47,355 nt of DNA from DASYQD01 sp036005845 (GCA_036005845.1 DASYQD010000095.1:1-47355); one strand, 5' to 3'; positions 1-8,671 are shown, numbered from the stretch's first letter. Notes: generated by a model not told the origin, from the sequence alone. Numbers and translations are program-made.

Positions 1-86
1 CCGGCGAAGAGCGCCGTGGCCGCCAGCGCGGTGGCGAGGAGGGCGCGCAGGCGGCGGGCCGGTGGTTGCGTCTTGGTGCGGCTCAT
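1..86 (-). CDS. Exported protein, N-terminal fragment (runs off left edge)
   Basis: Only the first 28 codons are in the window. They begin MSRTKTQPPARRLRALLATA and continue as an alanine/leucine-rich hydrophobic stretch, which is a typical Sec signal peptide with a basic n-region. The start at 86 is preferred over an in-frame ATG at 95 because the ATG at 95 lies inside a TACGAT -10-like box (94-99). There is no Shine-Dalgarno sequence, so translation may be leaderless or coupled to the gene ending at 103. It is the third gene of a minus-strand operon of exported or unknown proteins. Function cannot be judged from this fragment. Confidence 0.6.
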   Translation of the reverse strand, partial: MSRTKTQPPARRLRALLATALAATALFA

Positions 87-93
87 CGCCACC

Positions 94-99
94 ATCGTA
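94..99 (-). promoter_or_regulatory. -10-like box TACGAT, 7 bases before the start at 86
   Basis: Read on the minus strand this is TACGAT followed by 7 bases and an ATG. No convincing -35 is seen. It matches the arrangement found before about ten other genes in the window and suggests a leaderless or near-leaderless transcript. Confidence 0.35.
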
Positions 100-102
100 G
101 CG

Positions 103-456
103 TCACGACTGGATCTGCACGATGACGAGACCGGGGGTGACGTTGCCCTCCGAATCGCGCAGCGACTGCGCCACCTCGACGGTGAGGAGACCCGCCATGC
201 CCGGCCCGGTCGTCATGGTGATGCGGTCGACGGTCACTTGCGGAGCGGAGCCGACGGTGTCCTCGCGCACCACCGTCTTCATGAGGTTGCCGTCGTTGTC
301 CTCGAACCAGATGTTGTGCGCCGCCGCCAGCGAGTACTGGCAGGTGATCGCCTCCGAAGCGAGCGAGCTGTGCAGCGTCTGCGTGAACTCGATGCGCTTG
401 GGCAGGTCCGTCGGATTGGGCGAGGCGGCGAGGTCCTGATCGACGAAGATCGCCAT
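103..456 (-). CDS. Conserved-looking hypothetical protein, 117 aa
   Basis: The protein starts MAIFVDQDLAASPNPTDLP and has no signal peptide or membrane segment. Most of it is predicted by eye to be beta-rich, with alternating polar and hydrophobic residues (for example LLTVEVAQSLRD and LVIVQIQS at the C-terminus). The start at 456 is supported by an AGAGGTG Shine-Dalgarno sequence about 6 bases upstream. It begins 9 bases after the stop of the large exported protein at 466-2229 and is followed by another exported protein, so the three genes form an operon. I do not recognise the family and assign no function. Confidence 0.75.
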   Translation of the reverse strand: MAIFVDQDLAASPNPTDLPKRIEFTQTLHSSLASEAITCQYSLAAAHNIWFEDNDGNLMKTVVREDTVGSAPQVTVDRITMTTGPGMAGLLTVEVAQSLRDSEGNVTPGLVIVQIQS

Positions 457-465
457 GGTGCACCT

Positions 466-2229
466 CTACTGGCTGCTGCTCACGCCGAGCGCGGTTTGGA
501 AGGACTTCGAGAACAGGCTGACGACGTCGATGTCGAACGAGAACGCCAGGTAGTAGCTGGTGTTGAGCTTCTGCTCGTTGACCAGCGGGCTGGGGTCGTC
601 TTCCTTGAAGACGATGGCGCCGGCGCCGAGGCGCATCGAATCGGTGACGCGCAGGCCGGCGCCGAGCATCAGCGACTGGTTGCCGAAGAGGTCGTTCTGC
701 GTGCCTCCGTTGCTGGTCTCGTCGGCGATGCTGGAGAGCGTCAGGCCGAAGGTCATCGAGAAGCGGCGGCTGAAGGTCTGCCGGAAGTTGCCCAGCGTGC
801 GCAGCGGCGCGTTGCGGTTGACCGGCCGGAAGTAGATGTTGGTTCCCATGTAGGGCACCACCTCCTCGAGCTCGGGCGCCCAGGTGAGGCCGGCGTCGAG
901 GCTGATGTAGTTCTTCTGGTTGGTGACGAAGTTGCCCAGCGTCGAGGCGTCGGCGAGCTGCAGCGACGCGGCGGCGATCGAGAGCTCGTTGGCGAGCGCC
1001 TGGATGCCTTGCGTGCGCGCGGTGAGCTGATTGGTGAGGTTCTGCGTCAGGCTCGCCAGCGTGTTGGCCTTGCCCGCCGCCGCGGCGAGCGGACCAGGGG
1101 TCGTCACCAGGGCGGAGAGCGCAGCGCGGTCGGCGTCGTTGAGTGCCGCGGCGATGCCGGGCGGCGCGTCGGGGCTCAGCGCCCAGCGGATCAGGTTGGC
1201 GAGGTCGTTGAAGTTCTTCGCCGTCACGGCGTAGACCTGCGACATCGCCGCGGCCTGCGACGGCTGGGACTGCACGGTGAGCGGCGCGCCCGGCGTCGAG
1301 GTGGCGTCCTCACCGAGCGCGAGCCGCGCGGCAGGAGTGGCGCCCGGCCCGAGCAGCGCCGAACAGCCCGGGCAGATGCTCTGCGCGCGCGCCGAGACGG
1401 CGGCGTCGAGCGCGCTCTGCTGGGCGATGGCGTCGATCAGCTTGGCGATGCTCGGATCGGCCTGCAGGGCGGCGAGGATCGACTGCAGGTCGTTCTGCCG
1501 CTGCCCGAGGCTGGGCACGGCGAAGTTGGGGTCGTCGTTCGGCCGCCCGGCGAGGATGACCTGCGCTCGCAGCTGCGCCTGCAGCGGGCCGCGCGTCACC
1601 TCGGTGGCGAAGGCCGCGACCTTGTCAGCGTCGCAGTCGAAGATGGTGCCCGGGGTCAGCACCTTGGTCGCTCCCGTCGCCGCCAGCAGCTCGGCGCGCA
1701 ATCCCTGGCAGATCGCCTGCGTCTGGTCGGCGTTGAGCGTGCCGGTGGTGGTCTGCGTCAGCGCGTCGTCGAGCACCTTCGCCGCCGACTGCCGGAACGC
1801 CGCGATCTCCTCGTCGGTGGCCTTCTTCTCGAAACCGAAGCAGAAGACGTAGTAGCGCTCCGCCTCCAGCCGCCCGATCACCCAACGAACGGTGTTGCCG
1901 CTGGGCACGCGCGCGAACTCGGGACCCCACGCGATCCCCGGTGTGCGGATCGTGCACGTGTCGGGGTCGACGTCGATCGGCCCCAACTTGCGGTCGGTGG
2001 CGGCGTACTTGACCGTGGCGCGCGTCGTGCCGGCCGGCACCTCGGCGCAGATGCGCACCGGCACGTCGAAGGGCAGCACCGTCGAGAAGGTGCCGCCGGT
2101 CGGGGTGAAGATGACGTCGTTGAAGCCGGTGTCGCCGCTGGGCGTCGTGCACTGCGCGCGCAGAGCGCCGGCCGCCAGGAACAGTGAGGCGATCCACCAC
2201 AGGCAAACGAGCCCCGAGCGCTTCGTCAT
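466..2229 (-). CDS. Large exported protein of unknown function with a possible C-terminal beta-barrel
   Basis: 587 aa. Residues 1-25 form a signal peptide (KRSGLVCLWWIASLFLAAG) ending near LRAQ. Residues about 30-140 look like a beta-sandwich with cysteine pairs. The middle (about 150-420) is rich in Ala, Gln and Leu and mostly helical. The last 140 residues, from about SLDAGLTWAPELEE onward, alternate hydrophobic and polar residues (FSMTFGLTLSSIAD, SLMLGAGLRVTDSMRLGAGA, YYLAFSFDIDV), as outer-membrane barrel strands do. This suggests an outer-membrane or periplasmic anchor, but it is inference. The ATG at 2229 has an AAAGGGTGGG sequence upstream. It is the first gene of a three-gene operon. 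I do not recognise a named family. Confidence 0.75.
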   Translation of the reverse strand: MTKRSGLVCLWWIASLFLAAGALRAQCTTPSGDTGFNDVIFTPTGGTFSTVLPFDVPVRICAEVPAGTTRATVKYAATDRKLGPIDVDPDTCTIRTPGIAWGPEFARVPSGNTVRWVIGRLEAERYYVFCFGFEKKATDEEIAAFRQSAAKVLDDALTQTTTGTLNADQTQAICQGLRAELLAATGATKVLTPGTIFDCDADKVAAFATEVTRGPLQAQLRAQVILAGRPNDDPNFAVPSLGQRQNDLQSILAALQADPSIAKLIDAIAQQSALDAAVSARAQSICPGCSALLGPGATPAARLALGEDATSTPGAPLTVQSQPSQAAAMSQVYAVTAKNFNDLANLIRWALSPDAPPGIAAALNDADRAALSALVTTPGPLAAAAGKANTLASLTQNLTNQLTARTQGIQALANELSIAAASLQLADASTLGNFVTNQKNYISLDAGLTWAPELEEVVPYMGTNIYFRPVNRNAPLRTLGNFRQTFSRRFSMTFGLTLSSIADETSNGGTQNDLFGNQSLMLGAGLRVTDSMRLGAGAIVFKEDDPSPLVNEQKLNTSYYLAFSFDIDVVSLFSKSFQTALGVSSSQ

Positions 2230-2302
2230 CGATCGCTGCCCACCCTTTCCAGCCGCGCTGGTACGTGAGACGCGGCGGAGCGTAACACAGGGGTCGCGGC
2301 GG

Positions 2303-2308
2303 TACGAT
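2303..2308 (+). promoter_or_regulatory. -10-like box TACGAT, 5 bases before the GH13 start
   Basis: TACGAT at 2303-2308 is followed by GCGTC and the ATG at 2314. There is no Shine-Dalgarno sequence, so a leaderless mRNA is plausible. No -35 match is visible. Confidence 0.4.
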
Positions 2309-2313
2309 GCGTC

Positions 2314-4407
2314 ATGGCCGTCGCGGTGCCCGACCTATTGCGCCGCAGGGAGCGAGGCTTCGTGCTGTGGCGGCCGAGCGGCGCGGCGGACGTGCCGGTG
2401 CTGGTGACCGGCACCTTCCGCGACGGCGGCGATGGCGAGGCGGAGCTCGTAGGCGAGCGCCGTTTCGAGCTGCGCGAGACTTTGCCCGGACTGTGGGAGC
2501 TGCCGGCGGCGGAGTGCGGGCTCGACGACGGCACCGTCTACCACTACTGGTTCGAGGTCGAGGACACCAACGTCTACAAGCCGGCGGGCGAGCGGCAACG
2601 CATCCGGTGCACGGATCCCGCTGCGACCGCGGTCGACTGGCGCTTGCTGGCGCCGCAACCGACAGGGCCGTACGGCGAGGACGATCGCGATCCGGCCGCG
2701 GTGGCGCTCTTTCGCGACGGGCGCCTCCTGCCGTGCGACCCCGGCGGCGAGACGATCGACTGGTCGGACGACGCGCCGCTCGCCTCGCTGCCGCCCAACG
2801 ACAGGCTGGTGATCTACGAGCTGCCGACGTCGTGGGTGGCGAGCGGCCGCGACGGCGCGCTCACCGTCGGCGTCGGCACCTTCCGCGACGCCATGTCGTT
2901 GCTGACGCGCCGGCTCGGCGCGGTCGGCTTCACGGACGTGCCCGCGCTGGCCGCTGGGCGCTCGCATCTCGGCGACCTGGGCGTCAACGCGCTCGAGCTG
3001 CTGCCGCCGGCAGACAGCTTCAGCGACCGCGCGCGGACCTACAACTTGTGGGGCTACGCCACCAGCAACTATCTGAGCGCCGACTTCGACCTCGGGCGCC
3101 CCGGCGGCGTGGGTGCGCCGCGCGCTTCCGTCGACCTCGCGGCGCTCGTGGCGCTCTGCCACCGCCACGGCGTGCGCTTCTTCTACGACGCGGTGATGGC
3201 GTTCGCGCAGCGCGATCCCTATCAGAATGTCGACTTCCTCGACTTCCACGTCCAGTTCGGCGCCGGCGACCCCGAGCAGGCGGAGCGCGACGGCTTCGGT
3301 GGCGACCTCTGGAAGTACGCGCGCTTCGTCGACGACTGCTACGACCCGATCAGCGGCGCGGTCGGCCGCTTCTGCCCCGCCCGGCAGTGGATGCAGCTGC
3401 ATGTCGCGCACTGGATGCGCCACTACCGCATCGACGGCATTCGCATGGACAGCGTCAACAACGTGCGCAACTACGACTTCGTCGGCGAGCTCAAGGATGC
3501 GGCGCGCGAGAGCTGGCGGCAGCGCTGGGCGGAGGAGGCGGGCGAGCCGCATGCGGGCGACATGGGCGTCGCGGACGAGCGCTTCCTGGTCGTCGGCGAG
3601 GAGCTGGCCGTGCCGCTCGACCTGCTGCGCCAGCGGCGGCTCGACGGCCTCTGGAACGAGATCTTCAAGCGCGGCGTGCGGCGCGTCATCCTCGGCGAGA
3701 CCGCCGACTTCGCGGCGGACGACTTCGCGGCGAGCGTGCACGGCCTCGTCGACTGCCGGCGGCTCGGCTTCGCAGACGGCGCGCAGGCGGTCAACTACGT
3801 CACCTCGCACGATGTCTCGGGCTTTGGCAACGAGCGGCTCTACGACTTCCTCGAACACAACCAGGTCTTTGCCAAGCTCGAGCGCATGCAGCTCGCCTTC
3901 GCCGTGCTGCTCACCGCGGTCGGCATCCCCATGATCCTCGCCGGCGAGGAGCTCGGCGACCGGCACGACCTCGCCCTCGCCGGCCCCGACGCCGACGCGC
4001 GCAAGCAAGTCGACCCGGTGAACTTCGAGCGGCTCGAAGACTCCTGGCGCCGGCAGCTGTTCGAGTACGTCAGCCGTCTCGTCCACCTGCGCACGCGCTC
4101 CGCGGCACTGGCGAGCAACGACACCGAGCTCATCCACACCGACCTGACGCCGGGTCGTCGCGTGCTCGCCTGGCTGCGCGGCCGCCGCGACGGCGAGTCG
4201 ATGGTCGTCGTGGTGGCGAACTTCTCCGACTGGCACAGCGAACGCCCCGAAGATCCCGCCACCGAGTACGTCGTGCGCGGCTGGCCCGCCGCGCCCGCCG
4301 GCCGCCGCTGGCGCGAGGTGACGCAAGGCCGCGACGTGCCGGCGGAGTGGGCCGGCCGCGAGCCGCTCTTTTCCTGGGAAGCGAAGGTCTACGAGCTGGT
4401 GACCTGA
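2314..4407 (+). CDS. GH13 (alpha-amylase superfamily) glycoside hydrolase or transglycosylase
   Basis: 697 aa. The N-terminal 130 residues look like a beta-sandwich of the kind that precedes the barrel in branching and debranching GH13 enzymes. The (beta/alpha)8 barrel follows. Three catalytic motifs are visible: the nucleophile in GIRMDSVNN (about D379), the acid/base in VVGEEL (about E429) and the third acid in TSHD (about D500). The C-terminal 90 residues are a beta domain. The first GH13 motif, normally Asp-x-x-x-Asn-His, reads YDAVMAF, so the Asn and His are missing, which is unusual. There is no signal peptide, so it should be cytoplasmic and act on alpha-glucans (glycogen or trehalose metabolism). 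Exact specificity cannot be told. The start at 2314 is chosen because of the -10 box at 2303. Confidence 0.85.
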   Translation: MAVAVPDLLRRRERGFVLWRPSGAADVPVLVTGTFRDGGDGEAELVGERRFELRETLPGLWELPAAECGLDDGTVYHYWFEVEDTNVYKPAGERQRIRCTDPAATAVDWRLLAPQPTGPYGEDDRDPAAVALFRDGRLLPCDPGGETIDWSDDAPLASLPPNDRLVIYELPTSWVASGRDGALTVGVGTFRDAMSLLTRRLGAVGFTDVPALAAGRSHLGDLGVNALELLPPADSFSDRARTYNLWGYATSNYLSADFDLGRPGGVGAPRASVDLAALVALCHRHGVRFFYDAVMAFAQRDPYQNVDFLDFHVQFGAGDPEQAERDGFGGDLWKYARFVDDCYDPISGAVGRFCPARQWMQLHVAHWMRHYRIDGIRMDSVNNVRNYDFVGELKDAARESWRQRWAEEAGEPHAGDMGVADERFLVVGEELAVPLDLLRQRRLDGLWNEIFKRGVRRVILGETADFAADDFAASVHGLVDCRRLGFADGAQAVNYVTSHDVSGFGNERLYDFLEHNQVFAKLERMQLAFAVLLTAVGIPMILAGEELGDRHDLALAGPDADARKQVDPVNFERLEDSWRRQLFEYVSRLVHLRTRSAALASNDTELIHTDLTPGRRVLAWLRGRRDGESMVVVVANFSDWHSERPEDPATEYVVRGWPAAPAGRRWREVTQGRDVPAEWAGREPLFSWEAKVYELVT

Positions 4408-4429
4408 GCGTTACCCGCCACGACCGCGG

Positions 4430-4918
4430 CTAGGTTGCCCTCCCGAAGATCGACGACCGGGCGATGAACAGCCCGGACAGACCGATCACCTCGGGGATGA
4501 GGGGCAGCGGGACCTGATGCTCTTGCAACAAGGCGACGGCGTCGTTCAGGCCCACCCAGAGGAAGATCGCCAGCAGCGTGTACCAGGCCCACTTCTGGAA
4601 CCTCCGCAGGCCGAAAACCGTGATCACGGTGACTAGGGCCCCGGTGTTGATGACGTTGGCGAACTCGATGTGCTGCGCCTTGACGAAGTCGTCCGCGACG
4701 CTCGGATCGAAGGCCCTGATGTCGTCCAGGCTGTAGTTGGAGGGGGCGAACCCACTCGATCTCCAAGGCTCCGAAGGATGGGTGAGCCCGACATAGAAGT
4801 TGACGTAATCGTGGGCCGCGACCGAGAAGACGAACAACCCCGCGATCAAGGTCAGCAGGGATCCGATCTGCAGCCCTCTGGGCAGGGAAGACCCGTTCAT
4901 CGCAGCACGTAGATTCAT
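4430..4918 (-). CDS. Small integral membrane protein, unknown
   Basis: About 162 aa with four likely transmembrane helices: IGSLLTLIAGLFVFSVAA, VINTGALVTVITVFGL, WYTLLAIFLWVGLNDAVALL and the segment LIPEVIGLSGLFIA near the C-terminus. A polar loop of about 60 residues with the motif AHDYVNFYVG lies between helices 1 and 2. An ATG at 4924 is also in frame, but the ATG at 4918 sits 6 bases after a TACGCT box, matching the leaderless pattern of neighbouring genes. It is convergent with the GH13 gene, 22 bases away. Codon use is slightly less GC-biased than its neighbours. No family is recognised. Confidence 0.7.
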   Translation of the reverse strand: MNLRAAMNGSSLPRGLQIGSLLTLIAGLFVFSVAAHDYVNFYVGLTHPSEPWRSSGFAPSNYSLDDIRAFDPSVADDFVKAQHIEFANVINTGALVTVITVFGLRRFQKWAWYTLLAIFLWVGLNDAVALLQEHQVPLPLIPEVIGLSGLFIARSSIFGRAT

Positions 4919-4924
4919 CCTCAT

Positions 4925-4930
4925 AGCGTA
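4925..4930 (-). promoter_or_regulatory. -10-like box TACGCT, 6 bases before the start at 4918
   Basis: The minus strand reads TACGCT, six bases, then ATG. This fits the TANNNT arrangement seen elsewhere in the window and decides the start codon chosen for the downstream membrane protein. Confidence 0.35.
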
Positions 4931-5025
4931 ATCGCGATTTGCGTTGGCCTCGAGATCGCGTCGGTATCGCGCCGCGGTGCTAGCATCGCGCGCACACCAC
5001 GCATCGACCGCGAGGGCCAGCGGAA

Positions 5026-6297
5026 GTGAGAACGAGGAACGCCTCAGCGCCTCTCTTCGGGCTGTGGATCGGCGCCTTCTGGGTGTGGATTGCCGTCCTC
5101 GGGGGCTCCCTGCTGCTGCCGGCGCTCGCCGCGGCGCAGGACTCGCCGCCGGACTCGCCGCCGCAGCCGCTCAACGCCGGCACGCCGGCGAAGGGCAACG
5201 ACGCGCCGTCACCGGGCACCGCGCCGGACGTCGGCCTCACCAGGCCGTCGGTGATCCCGCGCGTGGTCGAGGCGAAGTCGAACGACGGCGTGGACGGCCA
5301 CACGATCGGCCTCGGCTACGTCGTCGCCGTCAAGGCCGATGGGCTGGCGGACTTCCTCGAGAGCACCGGCACCAAGTGCGAGAACCTGACCCTCTTCATC
5401 AACGACGTGCCGATCGAGGGCCTGACGCCCGACTCGTGCACGCTCACCGACGGCCGCGTCCGCTACACGCTGGTGCGCGACGAGCAGTCGGCGGCGGCGT
5501 GGCGCCTGCTGTTCACCGAGCCCTGGGAGTTCACCAGCGTGGTGTCGGTCAGCATCGGGCCGCGCGGCCGGCTGTCGTGGCCCTCGACCGTCGACGACCT
5601 GGTGCTGGTGATCCTTCCCCAGTTCTGGGTCTACGCCTACTTCGTCGGGCTGGCGCTCGCTCTCCTGCTGTTCATCTGGCTGGCCCGGAGCACCTCGCTG
5701 CTGCGCGACCGCGGCGAGGACATGGCCGAAGGGACGGGATCTCCCTACAGCCTTTCGCGGTTTCAGCTCGGCTTCTGGATCTTCCTCGTCACCTCCGCCT
5801 ACATCTTCATCTGGATGATCACCGGCGAGCTCGACACCATCACCGGCTCGGTGCTGGCCCTCCTCGGCATCGGCTCGGGCACCGCGCTGGGCGCGGCGCT
5901 GATCGACCAGAGCAAGGACGAAGCGAAGGCGAGAGCCGATGGCGCCGCCGTGACGCCGGCGACTGCGCCCGCCGAGACGACCACGACGACCGCCGTGGCA
6001 GCCCCGGCGGCCGCGCCGGCGCCGCAGCCGGCGGCGCAGGGCGTCTCGGCATCGCGGGGCTTCTCGGTGTCGCGCGGCTTCCTGCGCGACGTCCTCTCCG
6101 ACGAGCGCGGCATCAGCATCCACCGCTTCCAGCTCTTCGTCTGGACGCTGGTGCTCGGCGTCATCTTCTGCAGCGTCGTCTACGGCAGCCTCGAGATGCC
6201 GCAGTTCAGCAGCACGATGCTCGGCCTCATGGGGATCAGCTCGGGCACCTATCTCGGCCTCAAGATGCCCGAAGGGAACACCGGCCGCAAGGAGTGA
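5026..6297 (+). CDS. Membrane-anchored protein with duplicated two-helix module
   Basis: 423 aa, GTG start. A signal peptide (LWIGAFWVWIAVLGGSLLLP) is followed by a Pro-rich linker, an extracytoplasmic beta domain (about 60-195, with two Cys at TKCENL and DSCTL) and a transmembrane helix (about 200-222). The C-terminal half contains two related segments: SLSRFQLGFWIF... ending LGIGSGTALGAAL (about 241-293), and SIHRFQLFVWTL... ending MGISSGTYLGLK (about 362-414). Each has RFQL, W, a helix and a second helix ending GIxSGTxLG. They are separated by an Ala/Thr/Pro-rich linker. I infer an internal duplication and a membrane-embedded sensor or anchor role, with no defined function. Confidence 0.75.
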   Translation: MRTRNASAPLFGLWIGAFWVWIAVLGGSLLLPALAAAQDSPPDSPPQPLNAGTPAKGNDAPSPGTAPDVGLTRPSVIPRVVEAKSNDGVDGHTIGLGYVVAVKADGLADFLESTGTKCENLTLFINDVPIEGLTPDSCTLTDGRVRYTLVRDEQSAAAWRLLFTEPWEFTSVVSVSIGPRGRLSWPSTVDDLVLVILPQFWVYAYFVGLALALLLFIWLARSTSLLRDRGEDMAEGTGSPYSLSRFQLGFWIFLVTSAYIFIWMITGELDTITGSVLALLGIGSGTALGAALIDQSKDEAKARADGAAVTPATAPAETTTTTAVAAPAAAPAPQPAAQGVSASRGFSVSRGFLRDVLSDERGISIHRFQLFVWTLVLGVIFCSVVYGSLEMPQFSSTMLGLMGISSGTYLGLKMPEGNTGRKE

Positions 6298-6322
6298 GCA
6301 CGGCCGGCCGCGCGCCGGGCGC

Positions 6323-6336
6323 TGCGGCTTGCCGCA
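6323..6336. terminator. Short hairpin between convergent genes
   Basis: TGCGGC and GCCGCA form a perfect 6-bp stem with a two-base gap between the ends of the genes at 5026-6297 and 6388-8355. There is no T-tract, so intrinsic termination is only a possibility. Confidence 0.25.
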
Positions 6337-6387
6337 AGGCTCGAGCGCGTAGCCGATCGCCCCGGGGTGGTCGCTACGCGCCGCCGC

Positions 6388-8355
6388 TCACGACGCGCTC
6401 TCCGCGGTCGCGTCGCGCGCCGGTTCGTCGATCTCCAGCGCCGCCCGCACGGCCGACTCCAGCGCCCCTTCGATCCAGGCGTGCTTGAGCGACGTGTGCT
6501 CGCCGGCGAAGTGCACCGGCCCCTCGGGCGTCGGGATGGCGAGGTGGAACTGCGTGAGCTGCCAGGGCGTGAACACCGCCGCCTCCCCGAAGACGTACGG
6601 ATTGCGCAGCCAACTCTGCGTGGCGCCGCTCTTGTAGAAGGGCAGGATGCGCTCGCCGTGCAGCGCGACGAGGCCGCGCAGCGCGAAGGCGTAGCGCTCG
6701 TCGTCGTCCATCGAGTCCCAGCGCGCCGCGTCGTCGGCCCACACGTAGCTCGCCAGCACGACGCCGCCGGGGCTGTCGGGCACCGGGTGCGACGGGTAGT
6801 AGATGAACCGGTTGGGGTTGTCGGTCACCGAGCCGCCGCCGAAGAAGTGGTCCGCCTCGCGCTTGGGCTGCTTGGTGGCGCGGTAGGCGTCGTAGAGGCG
6901 GGCGACGGCGGCGGGGATCTGCCGCTCGTCGACGCTGGGGTGCACGCCCAGCGCGTCGCCGCCGGCGAGCGCCGCCGCGGGGTCCTCCTGATGGCGGTCG
7001 TAGAGGCCGGGCTCGATGGCGTCGAGCTCGCGCTGCCAATCGGCCTCGGTCCACTCCCACCAGCGACGGCTGAACTCGAGCAGCACCTTGGTCGCGAAGT
7101 CGTAGTGCAGCTCGATGATCCCGCGCCGCTTCTTGTACGACAGTAGCGGCTCGACGACGACGTGGCGCAGGCTCGAGAACGGGATGGTGACGATGGCGCG
7201 CTCGCCGCTGAAGGTGCGCATCGCTTCGATGCCACCCTCGGCGACGGTCTCGAGCCACACCGGCGGCCCGTCGGCGCGCGCGTGGCGGCAGCGCGACGTG
7301 TCGCGCTCCGGGTGCCAATACTCGAGGCGGATGAGCCGCTGGCCCATCACCAGCTCGACGTCGCCGCTGGCGAGCACGCGCTCCTTCAGCGCATCGGTGA
7401 GCCGGTCGGTGCCGCCGACGATCTCCCAATACGTCGCCTGCGGGTTGATGTCGCTGCGGCCGAGGAAGCTGTGGAGGAACGACAGCGGCAGCCGCGAGGT
7501 GAGGTTCTCGATTGTTCCCGCGGCCTCTATGGTGGCGTCGTCGAGGCCGGCGACCTCGGAGAGGAAGCCCCACATCGAGTAGGCGTCGAAGTCGTAGATG
7601 ACGCGCGCCCAGCCGTCGATCCACTGCGGCACCGGCTTGCGCACGCGGTTCTTCGTCGCCGGGTCGATGAACGAGTAGTAGTCGCGCACGGTCTCGAGCG
7701 CCCCGTTGACGACGTCGTTGGCGGTGCGCTGGCGCGCCGGCTCGGGCACCTCGAAACCGGCGTTGATGGCGGAGGGCGCGTCGTTGTAGGCGGCGCGCCG
7801 CACTTGCTGGCCGTTGGTGCGGATCCAGGTGGAGAAGAGCTTCTTCGGCGGCTCGAACTCGGGTTGGTCGGGGCCGTTGCGCCACTCCCTGCCGTCGAAT
7901 CCGCGGTAGACGACCGGCGGCACCGGGCCTGAAGTGTTGCCGCTCTTCGGATCCACGTCGACGTTGTAGAAGAGGCGGCGTTTCAGCCCGAGGTCGTCGA
8001 CGAGCCCGAGCACCATGGGGTGGAAGTCGGGCAGCCGCATGGCGCCCGCCTCGGCGTACTGGGCCGGGTCCTGGAAGTTGCGCAAGGTCTTGATGCGGCC
8101 GCCGACGCGGCTGGCGTTGGCCTCGACGATCGTCACTTTGTGGCCGCGGCGCGCGAGCAGCAGCGCGGCGGTCATGCCGGCAATGCCGGCGCCGACGACG
8201 AGCACCTGCTGCGGCCGCGCCGTGCGAGACGGCTCGCGATCGAAGAGGACGTCGAGGTACCTGCGCGTGAGGTCCTCGCCGTCGGGGCCGACGAGAAGCA
8301 GCAGGCGTGCGAGGCGTTGCGCGCGTTCCCAGCGCCGAGGGTCGATCCCTGCCAT
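6388..8355 (-). CDS. Flavin monoamine oxidase / L-amino-acid-oxidase-like protein
   Basis: 655 aa. The FAD-binding Rossmann motif VLVVGAGIAGMTAALLLA lies near residue 45, followed by EANASRVGGRIKT, the second dinucleotide-binding element of this superfamily. The C-terminus has the second FAD-contact motif VHFAGEHTS...WIEGALESAVRAA, typical of monoamine and L-amino acid oxidases. The expected reaction is oxidative deamination of an amine or amino acid to an imine with release of H2O2. No signal peptide is seen. The start at 8355 is chosen over a longer frame because GGGAGG lies 8 bases upstream and similarity begins there. It follows an MbtH gene by 49 bases and is probably co-transcribed with it, which hints at a role in modifying a peptide natural product or its amino acid precursor. 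Confidence 0.85.
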   Translation of the reverse strand: MAGIDPRRWERAQRLARLLLLVGPDGEDLTRRYLDVLFDREPSRTARPQQVLVVGAGIAGMTAALLLARRGHKVTIVEANASRVGGRIKTLRNFQDPAQYAEAGAMRLPDFHPMVLGLVDDLGLKRRLFYNVDVDPKSGNTSGPVPPVVYRGFDGREWRNGPDQPEFEPPKKLFSTWIRTNGQQVRRAAYNDAPSAINAGFEVPEPARQRTANDVVNGALETVRDYYSFIDPATKNRVRKPVPQWIDGWARVIYDFDAYSMWGFLSEVAGLDDATIEAAGTIENLTSRLPLSFLHSFLGRSDINPQATYWEIVGGTDRLTDALKERVLASGDVELVMGQRLIRLEYWHPERDTSRCRHARADGPPVWLETVAEGGIEAMRTFSGERAIVTIPFSSLRHVVVEPLLSYKKRRGIIELHYDFATKVLLEFSRRWWEWTEADWQRELDAIEPGLYDRHQEDPAAALAGGDALGVHPSVDERQIPAAVARLYDAYRATKQPKREADHFFGGGSVTDNPNRFIYYPSHPVPDSPGGVVLASYVWADDAARWDSMDDDERYAFALRGLVALHGERILPFYKSGATQSWLRNPYVFGEAAVFTPWQLTQFHLAIPTPEGPVHFAGEHTSLKHAWIEGALESAVRAALEIDEPARDATAESAS

Positions 8356-8404
8356 CGCCCAAACCTCCCAAGCCGATGTGGTGGGATGCCGTGGACGGGT
8401 GCCG

Positions 8405-8671
8405 TCAAGTGCCGCCGCTGCCGCCGCCGCTGCCGCTCTCATTCTCGCGCCGGAGCCGCTCCTGCTCTTCCATCTTCTTGCGCAGACTCGCCGGGCGCAT
8501 GTCCGTCCACACTTCTTGGATGTACGCCAGGACCTCGGCCTTCGTTCCCTGCTTGCCCGCGTCGCTCCAGCCGAGCGCGTTCTCACGGTCCGCCGGCCAG
8601 ATCGAGTACTGCCCCTCGTGGTTGACCACCGCCTTGTAGATGCGGTTGTCGTCTTGCTCGCCCCAGGTCAT
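8405..8671 (-). CDS. MbtH family protein
   Basis: 88 aa. The MbtH signature is complete: NHEGQYSIWP at residues 17-26, then GWSDAGKQG at 34-42 and VWTDMRP at 54-60. The three conserved Trp are W25, W35 and W55. The last 20 residues (from about EEQERLRREN, ending in a Gly/Ser-rich tail) are an extra extension. MbtH proteins bind and activate adenylation domains of non-ribosomal peptide synthetases, yet there is no such synthetase in the window. GGGAGGCGCC directly precedes the ATG. It lies 49 bases upstream of the amine oxidase and is divergent from the FAD monooxygenase at 8764. Confidence 0.93.
   Translation of the reverse strand: MTWGEQDDNRIYKAVVNHEGQYSIWPADRENALGWSDAGKQGTKAEVLAYIQEVWTDMRPASLRKKMEEQERLRRENESGSGGGSGGT

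Noticed and set aside
8356..8586. N-terminal extension of the amine oxidase
   Set aside because: It overlaps the MbtH gene, is Arg/Ala-rich, and the ATG at 8355 has a strong Shine-Dalgarno sequence.
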